DNA of 64,000 nt from Helopsaltes ochotensis. Its lineage: Eukaryota; Chordata; Aves; Passeriformes; Locustellidae. Under the pieces are notes generated by a model that did no database searches, was not told the DNA's origin, and was given only the letters and a program-made list of their open reading frames with translations. This document shows positions 12,666 to 64,000 of this stretch, in pieces. The stretch spans positions 1,266,786-1,330,785 of the forward strand of contig VXBM01000001.1 of assembly GCA_013400155.1 (NCBI GenBank). Reading direction: 5' to 3'. The number at the start of each line of letters is the position of its first letter. Within the stretch, counting starts at the first letter, position 1. The position numbers were made by a program, and so were the translations under genes.

Positions 12666-15600
12666 AACTTTAGGCACAAGGAGGAGAGGAAAAAAAAAGT
12701 CACTTTTCTGGTTTAAATCATTTACAAGCATCACTGCTTATCTCTCAAGTCATGGACATAGTAATTTTCCAAAAGCATCGCTAATTAAAAACACCTTTTG
12801 GAAACAGTTTGCCTTTGGCCATCAAGCAGAAGTGTTGGCAGTAAAAGACAAGAGTGGTTTGAATTGTCATCCCAGGACTGTGAGGGAGAGGGAAGGAGCT
12901 ATGTGAACTAACAGAGCTAGTGTGTAGGGCTGCAATTCAGAATAAAACCAGAGTGTCATTTGGCATCCATGCAATCCCTGTGTCTTGGAGCCCTTCAGAA
13001 GCTTCCTGCTCTGTGGCTTCTGTCACACAGAAGTACAAGCTGACCTCTCTGTGTCTGCCAGTTGATGCTAAGTATTGAAATTTGAATTTGTGTAGAAGTA
13101 TACTGTACTAGGAACATGCAGTGTATCTGTGATTCATCCTGACAGCGCTAGGAACTCTGACTTTTAGCACAGGGCCTGAGGAATTAGTGCTGCTGCATTT
13201 GATTCCCACTTGCTCTGTGTAATTACCTTCTCTGTGCCTTGCTATCCTTAGCTAACAAAATGGGGACAGCACTTTTGTTGCCCGTAAATGTATTATGTGA
13301 ACGGGAGCTGGTGAAGTGCTTTGGGATTGCAGGCGTGAGAATGGCACTTCTGGTGAGGCCAGGAGCCTGCCCAGTCCCTGCTCACACAGTGGCACTGGAG
13401 GTGCCATTGAGGAGGATGACACAGTCCTGGTCACTTTTTGCTGTCCATCCCAGAGGATCAAGATATATGATGCTAACCTGAGTGGATTTCATCTCCTATG
13501 GTGCTCACTGTCCCAAGTGTCTAGCCTGAGCAAGGTGCAAGCTACTTCTGCCCTCAGTGTCGGGAGTGGAATGCTCCTAGAAAGTGAGTCACTCACTTTT
13601 CCTAACCACCCTTACAGGGACAGTCCTCTAAGCTGCAGAAAAGATCGCTTTTCCCCTCCCCAGCCCTATTTGTGAGGCTGTGTCATGACCCAGACTATGA
13701 ATTTGACGTGAGTCATGAACAAGCCAACCCTGTTCTTGCTCCCTTTGCTTTTTCCCGTGCTCAGGATTTTAGGATGGTTCAGTCCTCCCTTGCTGAGACC
13801 CCACAGAGCACTTTGAGATGGAGCAGCAGGGAGCCAGGAGCTGCTCCAGGCTTGGCAAGGGCGTCACAAGACTCGTCTGTACTCCCACAGCCCCCGACTA
13901 GACACAAAGCTCCTCAGTAGCACACGTTGGGTGTGATGATTTTCTCTCTATTCTCTTTCCACTGTGCACGTACGTGTGTGGGCTGTGCTGCCAAGGTATT
14001 AATGACTCTTGAAGCAGAACATGTGAGAAGAGGCAGATGTAGTGCACGGTGAGTCAGTGTGCGTACGCTACAACCTTGGCTTTAGTTGGGGATGCTTTTG
14101 TTTTCCGCTCTAGAGGCTCTCGGAGAATATCCTGGAAATAGTGGGATTGTCACCAGAGCTTTGTTCATCTCTGCGTTTTAGTGTGTATGCCTCTGAATTG
14201 GCATTGCATCATCAAAGTGTCAAGATGAACTCAGGAATAAAAGAGAGGCTGTCAGTGCGTTTAGCATGAACATGGCAGAATTTATCAGGGTACAGAAATT
14301 TCCAACTATTTGCTGCCCGAAAAAGATTTAAAAAGTAATAGTATAACTTGAAGATAAATGCATTGGAACATTTTATTTAATTTATAGGAGTATTTGAAAA
14401 TAATACACTATGATAGTACTTTAAATCATCTAAAATCTGACAAATGGACTTAATTCAAAATATATGCTAAAAATCTCATGTTCTTTTGGACCAAAGCATA
14501 TGGGCTGGGCAGCAACTTTGTATCAAAGCTTTGCAGCTGAGATTTAAATACCTTTTCAAAAGGAATCCTGTACCATAAATGCTATCAGATGCTTAATTAA
14601 GACAGCACAAGCAAGGAGCATGTTTGCAATAAATTATGGGGATGTGTTCTGACATGCTTTATCTATGTAAAGATTTCTATTTTTATGTGAAGCTATTTAC
14701 AGATTATTGATTTCAAAAATAGATTTGTAACTAAAGAAAGATGCATCATATTTCAGTCACTTGGAGTTGAGAATCTTGCCCGGCTGTCTGCCTGCTCCCT
14801 TAGATGTTTTTTCTAGTGGCTTACAAATATATGGAGTGATTCTGTCCTTATTTTTCTCCCTCTATTTGGAAGAGGGAATTTGTATTCAGGGACCAGGTTC
14901 CAGGTTTCTTACCTACCAAGGAGGCTGATTTTTGTGCCTTTGAAGCACAATAATTTCAGTGAAGTCCGTGAGGCTTTTTGCATGAGTAAGACTTTTGGGT
15001 GGCAAAGATCCCTTGCAATATATTTTGTCAGTTGTCACTGTTTTGTTTCAGGGCAGCAAGCTGTTGTCACAGTGTCAGTGGAGCCTGCTAAGCTGTAAGC
15101 CTACCTTTGAGTATGTGTAATAGAAACCTTTAGCATAATTTTTTGCTACTTAATGCTGCGTTAACATTAGAAGACATATTTTAATAAATCAGGGCAAAGC
15201 CTGAAGGTAGAAGTAATATTTTCATTAGAGGAAAATTTAGATCTTGAAAACTCATGCAAGCTTGTATACCAAAGAGCCTGTCTATTTTTTCTAGCCATAT
15301 CAGTTGGTCTAATAAAAGATGCTGCCTCTATCTACAAACCTTGTCCTGCCTGCAAACTCTGTTGACTGCATCTACAGCAAAATATTGCTGGATTATTAAA
15401 ATAATTCAGACCTTCTTTGCTTAATTATGGAAACTCAAATTTTTTGTGGTTTCTTCAAGTCTCATCTTTTTGAATTGACACAAAATGATGCTGTCTGGTT
15501 TCTCATACTGTAGAGGAGTGTTTCATCACATAGGAGTTCAAGCTGCTTCACTGATTCCTTATTTTAGAATGGATATTATAAAGGTAGCCTGCCGAAATTC

Positions 15601-18100
15601 TTCTGTCATCTGGATTTTAGGGTATTTTACAGGATACTGTCGGTGTATACTATCAGCTGTCTGGCGTGGATGGCCTCTGGAGGCAGTCCTAGCTTAGTAC
15701 CTGTGTCAGCATCTGATGTGGTGTTGCGGTGATGGGAAGCAGAAGAAATGGGAAGAGGCTGACAGAACACAATGTCTCTGGTGTAGTCTGTGGGTGTAAA
15801 TCTTTGAATCTTGCTATGTGTCTGGCTGGGTAAGCAGAGTGGTGTCAAGGAAGCTTGGATGATGTGGACTTGTTCGGAAGACCTAGTCCCGGAGCTGTCT
15901 ATCAGTCCTGAGGCCAGCCATGCAACAGTTTTTTCAGAGCCATTTAATGTGCCTTTTAGAGGCTTTCAGTGAGTATGTCTCTCAGATCCGAATCTGGAGC
16001 TCTAGGCTAGTAGCTTTAAAACAGACGAAGGTGGTGATGATCTGGAACATCTTGAAATGTCCATGGGGTAGATGCTTTTCCACCCTTAGGGAGCACAAGC
16101 CCTTTCTGTAGTTTGCAGTCTTGAGGCGTCACCAGATCACTCCCTCTGCTGCATGTCTTGGCTGAGTCTGTGACCCGTGCAGGGACACTGCTCCTCTCCT
16201 GAGCAGCCCTTGCTGTCCCTGAGGAGCCTTGCTGCAGGCAGTGCCCTGCCTTCCGAATGAAATGGGAACAGGTCGGTGCTTGAGGGGCGTTGAGTTCTGT
16301 GTCCTGTGCTGCCTTCTGTCTGCCTTTGGGCACGGCTTAAATAGATAGCTGGTAATTACTTGTAAAGCCCTCTGTGGCTGTGGCTGGGGCTATTTTGGAA
16401 GCTGATTCTCCCTGCATGCCCTGTTGTGGAAGTTGTGGCTGGCTGGAATGGCCCGTCACCCTCTCGCTGTGGTGACCTCTTCTCCTGGGTGTGTTGCAGG
16501 GAATTCAGGGGGAGAGCTCTCAGCGATGGCATGCGGTCTCTTGGGCTGCCTGCCAGGGCCTGAATTTGGTGACCTTTAGGATGTGGCAGAAGATGCATTT
16601 GTAAACCTTGGTTATAGTAACTGGGAGACAAGCAGAGAATGCTGGAGGAGGAGAAACAACCTATTTTTTACTGACAAGCTGTTTGCTCTCTGTTTGATGT
16701 TTTTGAGCAGCAGCTAGTAGGTAAATATACTAAGAAGTGCTGTGACAATTGGAACTGTTGCTCTTTAATAGAATTTAAAATGAAAAAATTATACAGATTT
16801 CTTTGAGAAGCATGTGTGTGACACTGAGAGCGCTGTGACTTCTGGCGCTGGTTTGAACACTTGCTCTGCTCTCTACTTTGCTGGAATCATTAAATTCCCT
16901 CCTGTAAAATGAATGCAGTCATATTTTAGAGGTGTCCAGATGTAGTTGCTATATCATTACCCATGTAGTTGGTGGGTGGTTTTGTTTCTTTTGAGAAGAG
17001 CAAACAAGCCAAGGCCTGCAGTCCAGCAGTTGTGTGGGTTACACAAGAATGTGGTTTCATGTAATACCGAATTTGGTATCCCTGTGGATTGTGTCTCCCA
17101 CCCTGTTCTCCGCAGCTCTAATGACAGCGTTGTGACAGGGTGAGCTGGGTTCAACTGACTGGAGGGACTACTCAGCCTTTCCTCACCTTTGGTCACTTGG
17201 TTTTGGTAGGTGAGGACTTGGACTGGTGAGCTGAACTGACCCACCATGGGGCTGCTTCATAACCCCACCTGGTGCCAGGGAATGAAGCAGCACTTGTGTC
17301 TGGCTGGAGGAGCAGGCGAGCAGGATTGCCCCAGTGTGCTAATTGGGACAAACAATTGGGAAAGGTGCCCCTCTTTCCTCACAGCGGGCTCCCCTGATCC
17401 TGATGAGAAGGAATGCCTGTGGTTTGGTTGTGACAGCCAGCACTTGAGAAGGGGTGCTCATGTTTGTGAAGATCTGCTGGTGAATATTTGCATCGCTCAT
17501 GTTACAGGTTTGCACTGTGTTCTTGCTCTGCCTGAATGTGTCTGACCTGCAGAGGACAAAGGATCATCTTTCTACTTTCCTTCCAATTGTTTCTGCTAAT
17601 GTAGCATCGGTTTGAAGCTTTGTCTTTGCATAGAGATCAAATGGCAAGGGACAAGGATCTTTGTTTTCACTCTGTGGTAAAAGTGGCAAGGTCAGTCCCA
17701 GTGGGGCTTGTACGGTTTACACTGCTGAATTTATCTCAGGTATTAAGGGTTTTCTATCACCTACAGCTAATGCATATTGGTAACTCTAGCGTCAAAAAAT
17801 ACCCCTTTTCAGCAATGAAAACAAGGTATCTCTTTGTAGATGCATTTTCACCACAATGGATAGGAGTATCTTTGCAACCATGTAAAACAACCTTCCCAGC
17901 TCTCTGTTTTAACATCTCAAAGAGCAGCATCTTACTTGACCTGCATACTCAGGTCATTCCACTGAGTACTTCGCTAGACTTCCTAAGTGGCACGCGAGTT
18001 CCTTCATACCAGGAAACAGACAACTTTCTGGCAAAACAAACCTTGAACTTAAGCAAGCTTTCCTTTTCTATATCTTTCAGAAATAAGTAAGCATTTGAAG

Positions 18101-58666
<40,566 letters not shown>

Positions 58667-59089
58667 GAAGGAAAAAACGAAGTATTTCTGAAGATAAACC
58701 ATGACTCTAGCAGTGATCAGGAATGGATTCTGTTGTTGGGGCCCTTGGGATGATGGGTTGGGGGGTGTAATTCTTGCAAAGGCACATTTTGAAAGTATTT
58801 GGAAACTTCTAACAAATTAACACTAATTAGGAGGAGACCCTTGTTTTCAGTTTTGCAGACGGTTCAAAAAGCTGATGGATTCTAACTGGGTGGTGCATTC
58901 AGACTGGACTGCTCGCCTGTGCTGTTATGCTACTCCCATTACATTTTGGGATGCTGCATGTTTCTCCCTTTCCCATGATGTGTTTCATTTGGTTTTCACT
59001 TGAACAGTGTCCTGTGAACGGTTTTTGGCATTTGTTACATTCTCTGTGGAGACAGAAGGGATGTGCTGGGTGTCCTGCAGGAGAAAAAA

Positions 59090-59095
59090 ATTAAA
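59090..59095 (+). terminator. NT5C2: Possible proximal poly(A) signal ATTAAA
   Basis: ATTAAA lies 424 nt after the stop codon in an A-rich context. It could give a short 3' UTR isoform; downstream GT-rich sequence is only modest. Confidence 0.35.
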
Positions 59096-60051
59096 TCCTG
59101 CTGCCCGTTAGGTTGCTGCCCTTAACCCTCTGCTCCTGGGTTACATAATCCCCCTCCCCATGTTAGCCAGGGTGTTGCTGTGCCTTCCAGCACTCAGTTT
59201 ACCTTCAGTTGGTATGAGTTTCTCTGTGTAAGTGGTTTGACTCCTCCAGCCATCGTGGATGGCAGTGAGATTCCAGCTCTTGCAGATGTGCTGCCATACA
59301 CGTTTCACCTTGTAGCCGCTTCTTACCCTCTCCCAGTGTCTCCAGGCTCCCTCACCATTGCCATGCGATGCATAATTTCCAGGGCATTTCTCAAACAGCT
59401 GAGCTGCGCACTCTGTTCTCAACTCCTCCAGTTTCAGCAGTAAATATTAACCCAGGAGCTTGAAGCTGCTGCTTTAGCATTACATTAGTCACTCTGTGCT
59501 CCTCCTGACCTTTCTGTCCTCTCAACTTTGAGTGAAGCATCCCAAAACCAACCCCAGCCACCATCTGGAGTGGAAGGGCCTATTGTGCCGGAGGGCAGCG
59601 GGCCACAGGGGCTTGCCCTAAGCTAGGAAACAGCACATGCCACAGAGCCAGCCCCATGGTGGGGGCCGGGAAGCTCCCGGCCGCCCAGCAGCTGCCCTGG
59701 TCTTTGGTCTGGTGCGGAGCAAGCGGAGCCTCATTGCCGGCTGTGGTGGGCAAGGCTGCGTCCCCGGCCAAGGACGGTGATGGCTGCTGGGGGAGGACCG
59801 GGGGTGTCCCAGGGATGGGCAGGTAGTCCTTGTGCCTGAAAGCCAGCCCAGGGAAGGCACAGAGCTGGCACACAGCTGGGCAGCAGTGCCCTGCGGTTTT
59901 CCGCTGAGTCATAGGTGCAGCCTCACTTACTCCAGCCTCTGCCGTTCGCTGCAAAGGGATTACAACGAGGGCCCTCTTGTAATGAATTTGACTGTTGTTT
60001 CAGTACCATAAACTCATTTAATTTTTTTCATTTTAAAGTACCTTAGTAGAA

Positions 60052-60057
60052 AATAAA
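60052..60057 (+). terminator. NT5C2: Possible poly(A) signal AATAAA
   Basis: AATAAA in GAAAATAAAAG, 72 nt before the stronger signal. The following sequence is A-rich and lacks a clear GT-rich element. Confidence 0.35.
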
Positions 60058-60123
60058 AGAAGAAAAACGATACCACCAACATCTGAGCAGAAAAATGCTG
60101 CTCTAGGGACAGTTGTTCAAGTC

Positions 60124-60129
60124 AATAAA
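60124..60129 (+). terminator. NT5C2: Main NT5C2 poly(A) signal AATAAA
   Basis: AATAAA in TCAATAAATGATG, with a classic G/T-rich downstream element starting about 20 nt later. This is the best-formed poly(A) site after the coding region. Confidence 0.75.
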
Positions 60130-60145
60130 TGATGTTTCTAAGAAA

Positions 60146-63114
60146 TGCCTGGTGCTTTGTGGTGTGTTGCTGAGATGATGAGGGCTGTGCTGGACTGGGT
60201 AGAAGAGATGGGACTGGTCTATGGGGTCCCAGCAGGATGGGTGATGGGAACAGTGGGAGCATCTTTGGGAATTGGTCATGTGAAGCCATTGCCACTGAGG
60301 AGCAGTGGCAGTGGATCTTGCTGTAAGGGCATGCCTTGGCACGAGGCTTCTGTTACCACCATCTGCATCAGCCAGGAAACCATGGGAAGGGTGGAGAAAC
60401 ATTCTGTCTTTGACACAGAGAGTGAGGAGGGGCTTTTTCATGGTGGGAAGGGGAACAGCCCTACACTACCACTACCTCCAACACTGTGTTGTGCCAGGGT
60501 TGTTTCCCACAGACGTTACCAAGGGCTAGGTCCTGCCCCTCTGCCCCTGCGAGACACAGGGACAGAGTGGCAGCAGGGCACAGCACAGTCTGTGCTCACA
60601 GGAGCTGCAAACCTGCTTACATAGACAAGAATACCCAGGGAAGGCCAGTGCTGCCACACAGCAACACAAGGTTGTGCCCAGCTAAGACAGGCAGCCCCGA
60701 GCACTCCTGAGCTCAACCCTCCCCTACAAACAAACTCCTCATGTCAACCAAACCAGACTTGAGGAGGTTCCCCCATCAGCACTACCACTGAAGGATATTC
60801 AGTACCAGGGCCAAAATGCCAGACAGAAAAGCAATCTAAATGGCAAAAAGCCAGTGGCCAATACTCGACACCTGACACTTAAGGGATTACTGAAAACTGT
60901 CCCTGACACCCCAGTTTTGGGGTCTGGAGAGGAGCTAACGTACCCACAGTAAGGCTGGCTGCAGGAAGGTCCAGGGAGCTGTTCCTGAGCCCTTTCACCA
61001 AAGGCCGTGCTGGGCTCTGCTATGTTTAAACTTCATTTCTCCAAGTATAGCTACTTGAATTTTTTAAGCTTTAGCTCAGCAGCTGGGGGAAGCATGTGGC
61101 TGCAGAAAGGGAGATCTGGGGAGCTCCATGCATTCCTCCTTCCAAATCAGTCACCACAAATAGCTCACTCCCAGCCCAGGGCTATTTCTGACTGAGATGG
61201 GGAGAAAAGTCTTCAAGGCTGGAGCAATGGAAAGTATTTGACCCTCACTTCATGGTGGGAAAATGTCGGGCAAAGCCTGAGACACACAGGCACTGCCCGG
61301 CCTTGTACCATCCAATCCATCCTGTGCTGGCTCCACCATGAAGTTGTAACCACAGACCAAGAGTCAGGGTGAAGCTTCTTGCCCCAGCTGACACTGGGGA
61401 CACGGTCACAGCCCAAGTTTCCAGCTCACACCTTCCTCAGGCGGCTGCCCATGGCTGATCTGCACCAGCTGCCGCTTCCCAGAAGCTGATGGCCTGGTAG
61501 TACTTGCCAGGCATCCAATCACTCTGCAGAGCCTCAGGGAAAGCTCCTGCTGCTCCCTCTGCAACCTGTCCCCCAGCCCAGGGACAGACATGCTTTGCTT
61601 TTGCCCACCAGCAGTATTCTCTCCTGCAGCAAAAACCTGGTGGAAGCAAGGCCTCACCCCCTGCCCCAAGCTCTCACTGACCTGATTTCTGGTTTCTCCC
61701 ACTTTCCCCACCACACATCCACCTCCCCTGCTCCGTAGAGCCAGAGGGGGCTCACAGGGGCTGCATGAACCAAGCCCCACCAGAGATAGGAACCCGAGGC
61801 TCCCTGCTCTTAGCCACAGCCCTGCAGACCTCGGGTGCTGGGCACTGCCACTTCTGACCAGGTCACAGTCATCAGAGCTGCTCCCAGCTCCTCTTCCTTT
61901 ATGCCCCCTCCTCACTCAGCAGAGCAAGGCCCAGCTGCAGCTCTGTATCAGGATATGCCTGACCATGCTGGAGGGTGCAAAGCTCTGTGCCAGTCCCTGA
62001 GCACCAGCCATTCCAACCTCCGGCCTGAAGCCCCAGCATGGCAAACATGGATAATGAAATTCTGTAACTGCAGAGCCACCGGACCACCCTGGCCCTGCAC
62101 AAGGGTGCTCTCCCTCCAGGAGACCAGCCCTGTGGGCCACTAGGCTGTGGAGCCTGGCCATAGCAGGAGGTAGTACTGGAGCCTTGAGGACACAGAGCCC
62201 TGGGTGCAGCTTTGGGCGCTGCTCCCGCCCTGCTGCCACTGCAGCCTGGACCTAGCAGCCAAAACAGATCCCAACTCCCTAAAGGGATCTGGCCTCTTAC
62301 TCTCTACCTTCCAGAAGTCCTGGGCTCTCTCTATCCTGCCCCTCCTTCCAGCTGCTCATAACCACCAGAGCCAGCCCTGAAGTTGGCCTCCACATTAATT
62401 CTACTTACGTTGTGCTTGTAGCATCACACCACCTTCCACCGGCTGCCAGGGACAGGCACACACAGGGACGCAGGACTCCTCAAGGACCCACTCTGTCCTG
62501 CTGATACATCATGGGGGAGTGAGGTCCAGAGGAATAGGGCTATCCTGCAGCACAGAAGCATGGACAGAGGCTGCACTGGGTGCAGCAAAAATTCCCACAA
62601 GGTTTGAGCATCTGCTGCCCATCTTGCTAACCCAGGGTCTGGCAGCTCAAGAGCTGAGCATGACAAAAGCTGGGTGCAAGGAGAGCAGCTGGGTGGAACA
62701 GCTGAGGTGAGGAAGAGAGGGGCTGAGGGATGGCAGAAGCACAATATGGGCACATGGCAGGGCTGTATCTGACACACAGGAAAGGGGCTCTTCCTCCACC
62801 AGTGTGAGCTGGAAGTGATGGTGGGCAAGGGACTAAGCACAGGCTTGCTCTCCTGCTCAGAAGTGACTCTGTTGCTGCAGGCTCCACACAGCTCCTCCAC
62901 TGCCAAAACCCCATCATGAGAGGAGAAGGCAGCAGCACCCAAGTGCAGGGGGATGGACTGACTCACTCCACCAACTTCTTCGGTCCCACGGAGCCACTGT
63001 CATCCCCAGCCACTTCCCTCACTGGAGACCCCCAGTCATGCCCCGCCTGGCAGGAACACGTGCTACAGACAGACAGCATCTACACTTAGAGACAAACATG
63101 ACCTAGGGAGAGCA
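60146..63114. other. Intergenic stretch between convergent 3' ends
   Basis: About 3 kb of moderately GC-rich sequence without a recognisable gene, RNA or transposon. Long open frames on the minus strand (61406-61915, 62424-62966) are Ser/Pro/Leu/Cys-rich, lack domains and look like composition effects. Part of this stretch could belong to longer 3' UTR isoforms of either neighbour. Confidence 0.6.
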
Positions 63115-64000
63115 GGTTGTAAATAAGGGGTTTTTATTACTGAAAGAAAAAGACCCTCACCCTTGAAGGAACTTCAAAAAGTCAGCTGCTTGCCATTGCC
63201 ACCAGCTTCCCAGCCAGCCTCTGATGAGCAAAGCCACCAACACAGCCCTCCCCAGCTTGAGGACTTACAGGCCCAGACCCACCAAAGCAAAGAGCAACAC
63301 CTGCCTCTAGAGGAACACGATCCAGGTTCTCTGTGGCTCTTGGCAGCTGAAGTGGAGATTAAAGACTGTTAAATGTGCTGGTAGCAGAGATCTGGGTACA
63401 GGATCACAGACATCAGCCCCACCACCCACATGCCAAAATCTGTCCCTTAGAAATGAGGGGGGAGCATAGAAGAGGGAAAAATGCATAAACTGGAATGTTC
63501 AACAGAAAAAAAATCATCATTTATCTAAAAAGAATAGAAATAAACAAAATGCTTTAAAACAAAATCACAAAATATACAAATAAATCTGGTACAAAATAAA
63601 TAGGAAAGATTGGAAATCTACAACAAAATTGGAATAATTATAAAATTAATTTGTATGACAATCAGTATATGAAACGTATACACTTCATTCAGGATTTCAG
63701 TTGTGCTTATTCAGGTTTATGTACACACACAGAAATACTGTAGTCAGAATACTACAACTCTGGAAACCCGAAGTCATGTACAATATGATACAATGCGCAA
63801 AGACCACATACGATGGCAAATAAGACACAGGGAAGAGCTGGCTGGAGTGGGATCAGACAGCCATGAAAATGCACTGCAAAGGGAGAGCCACCATGATCCG
63901 GAATGGGGGAACCAAGGCTGAGGCAGCAGCAACCAGGACAGGGCTCGGGGCAGCCAGGAAGGAGAAAGGTTTGGTGTGAGACCTCTGGCTGCTGAGCACC
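63115..64000 (-). other. Probable 3' UTR of a convergent minus-strand gene (CNNM2 by synteny)
   Basis: The minus strand has AATAAA at 63133-63138 followed by T/G-rich sequence below 63115, the form of a poly(A) site. Upstream of it (63440-63800) the minus strand is T-rich with ATTTA/TATTTATT motifs, as in long vertebrate 3' UTRs. In the human genome NT5C2 faces CNNM2 tail to tail, which suggests this is the end of CNNM2. No coding sequence of that gene lies in the window, so the symbol is left blank. Confidence 0.5.
63133..63138 (-). terminator. Minus-strand poly(A) signal AATAAA
   Basis: TTTATT on the + strand reads AATAAA on the minus strand. About 30-70 nt further along the minus strand is a TGTCTGTCTGT-type GT-rich element, consistent with cleavage near 63115. 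Confidence 0.55.

Larger units (their letters stand above)
156..18080 (+). other. NT5C2: Intron 1 (about 17.9 kb), non-coding
   Basis: This is AT-rich avian intronic sequence between the putative first exon and the exon with the start codon. Its left boundary depends on the uncertain donor at 155. It holds an (AAAT)n tract at 156-171, a 14-base A run at 9932-9945, and a near-palindrome at 12644-12665. Open frames here reach 156 codons (17620-18090) but show no recognisable domain. One minus-strand frame at about 4209-4500 is protein-like without an identity and is listed separately. I saw no tRNA, rRNA or clear transposable element. Confidence 0.6.
58667..60145 (+). other. NT5C2: NT5C2 3' UTR
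   Basis: About 1.48 kb from the stop codon to the probable cleavage site. It contains a proximal ATTAAA (59090-59095), a GC/CpG-rich patch (about 59580-59850), AATAAA at 60052-60057 and AATAAA at 60124-60129. The last signal is followed at about 60150-60176 by a G/T-rich stretch (GGTGCTTTGTGGTGTGTTGC), so cleavage near 60140-60150 is the best prediction. Confidence 0.75.

Noticed and set aside
17620..18090. 156-codon + strand open frame ending just before the NT5C2 start
   Set aside because: Lies in intron 1, runs across the exon 2 acceptor in another frame, and has no recognisable family.
61406..61915. 169-codon minus-strand open frame after NT5C2
   Set aside because: Low-complexity Gly/Ser/Arg/Leu composition in GC-rich intergenic or UTR sequence, with no domain and no resemblance to CNNM2 coding sequence that I can see.
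62424..62966. 180-codon minus-strand open frame
   Set aside because: Cys/Pro/Ser/Leu-rich with no domain; likely a composition effect in GC-rich DNA between the convergent 3' ends.

Overview
The window is vertebrate nuclear DNA, almost certainly from a bird. It holds one protein-coding gene on the + strand that can be reconstructed exon by exon: NT5C2, the cytosolic purine 5'-nucleotidase II (cN-II, a HAD-superfamily IMP/GMP phosphatase). Seventeen coding exons (exons 2 to 18 if a non-coding exon 1 exists) run from the ATG at 18101 to the TAA at 58664-58666. Every intron is GT-AG and all splice phases agree. The exons join to 1701 nt, or 566 residues plus stop. The bird (sauropsid) assignment rests on a CR1-type LINE 3' end at about 25.61-25.71 kb, a solo LTR with an avian ERVL-like layout, an N gap inside a GC-rich island (common in bird assemblies) and a protein sequence that looks close to bird cN-II.

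Layout. Positions 1-155 are a CpG-rich block, best read as the promoter and first-exon region. Intron 1 runs to 18080 and is non-coding. Exon 2 (18081-18201) carries the start codon. Intron 2 (18202-29261) holds the CR1 fragment, an uninterrupted 77-base T tract, and an internal CpG island (about 27836-28330) interrupted by a 140-base N gap. Exon 3 (29262-29335) encodes the catalytic DMDYT motif. Intron 3 (29336-46256) holds an antisense L2-like LINE reverse-transcriptase relic and a 730-bp antisense solo LTR with a 5-bp target-site duplication. Exons 4-18 are packed into 46257-58666. The 3' UTR probably ends near 60145, after the AATAAA at 60124-60129.

The last part appears to be a tail-to-tail gene junction. 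From about 63115 to the window end the sequence looks like the 3' UTR of a minus-strand gene (AATAAA on the minus strand at 63133-63138, AU-rich body). From known vertebrate gene order this is probably CNNM2, but no CNNM2 coding sequence is in the window, so that identity is inference. The 3 kb between the two 3' ends shows no gene.

I saw no undescribed multi-gene system here. The points most worth checking are the intragenic CpG island upstream of a strong in-frame Met43 start, the antisense LTR promoter inside intron 3, the long T homopolymer, and the convergent 3' ends.
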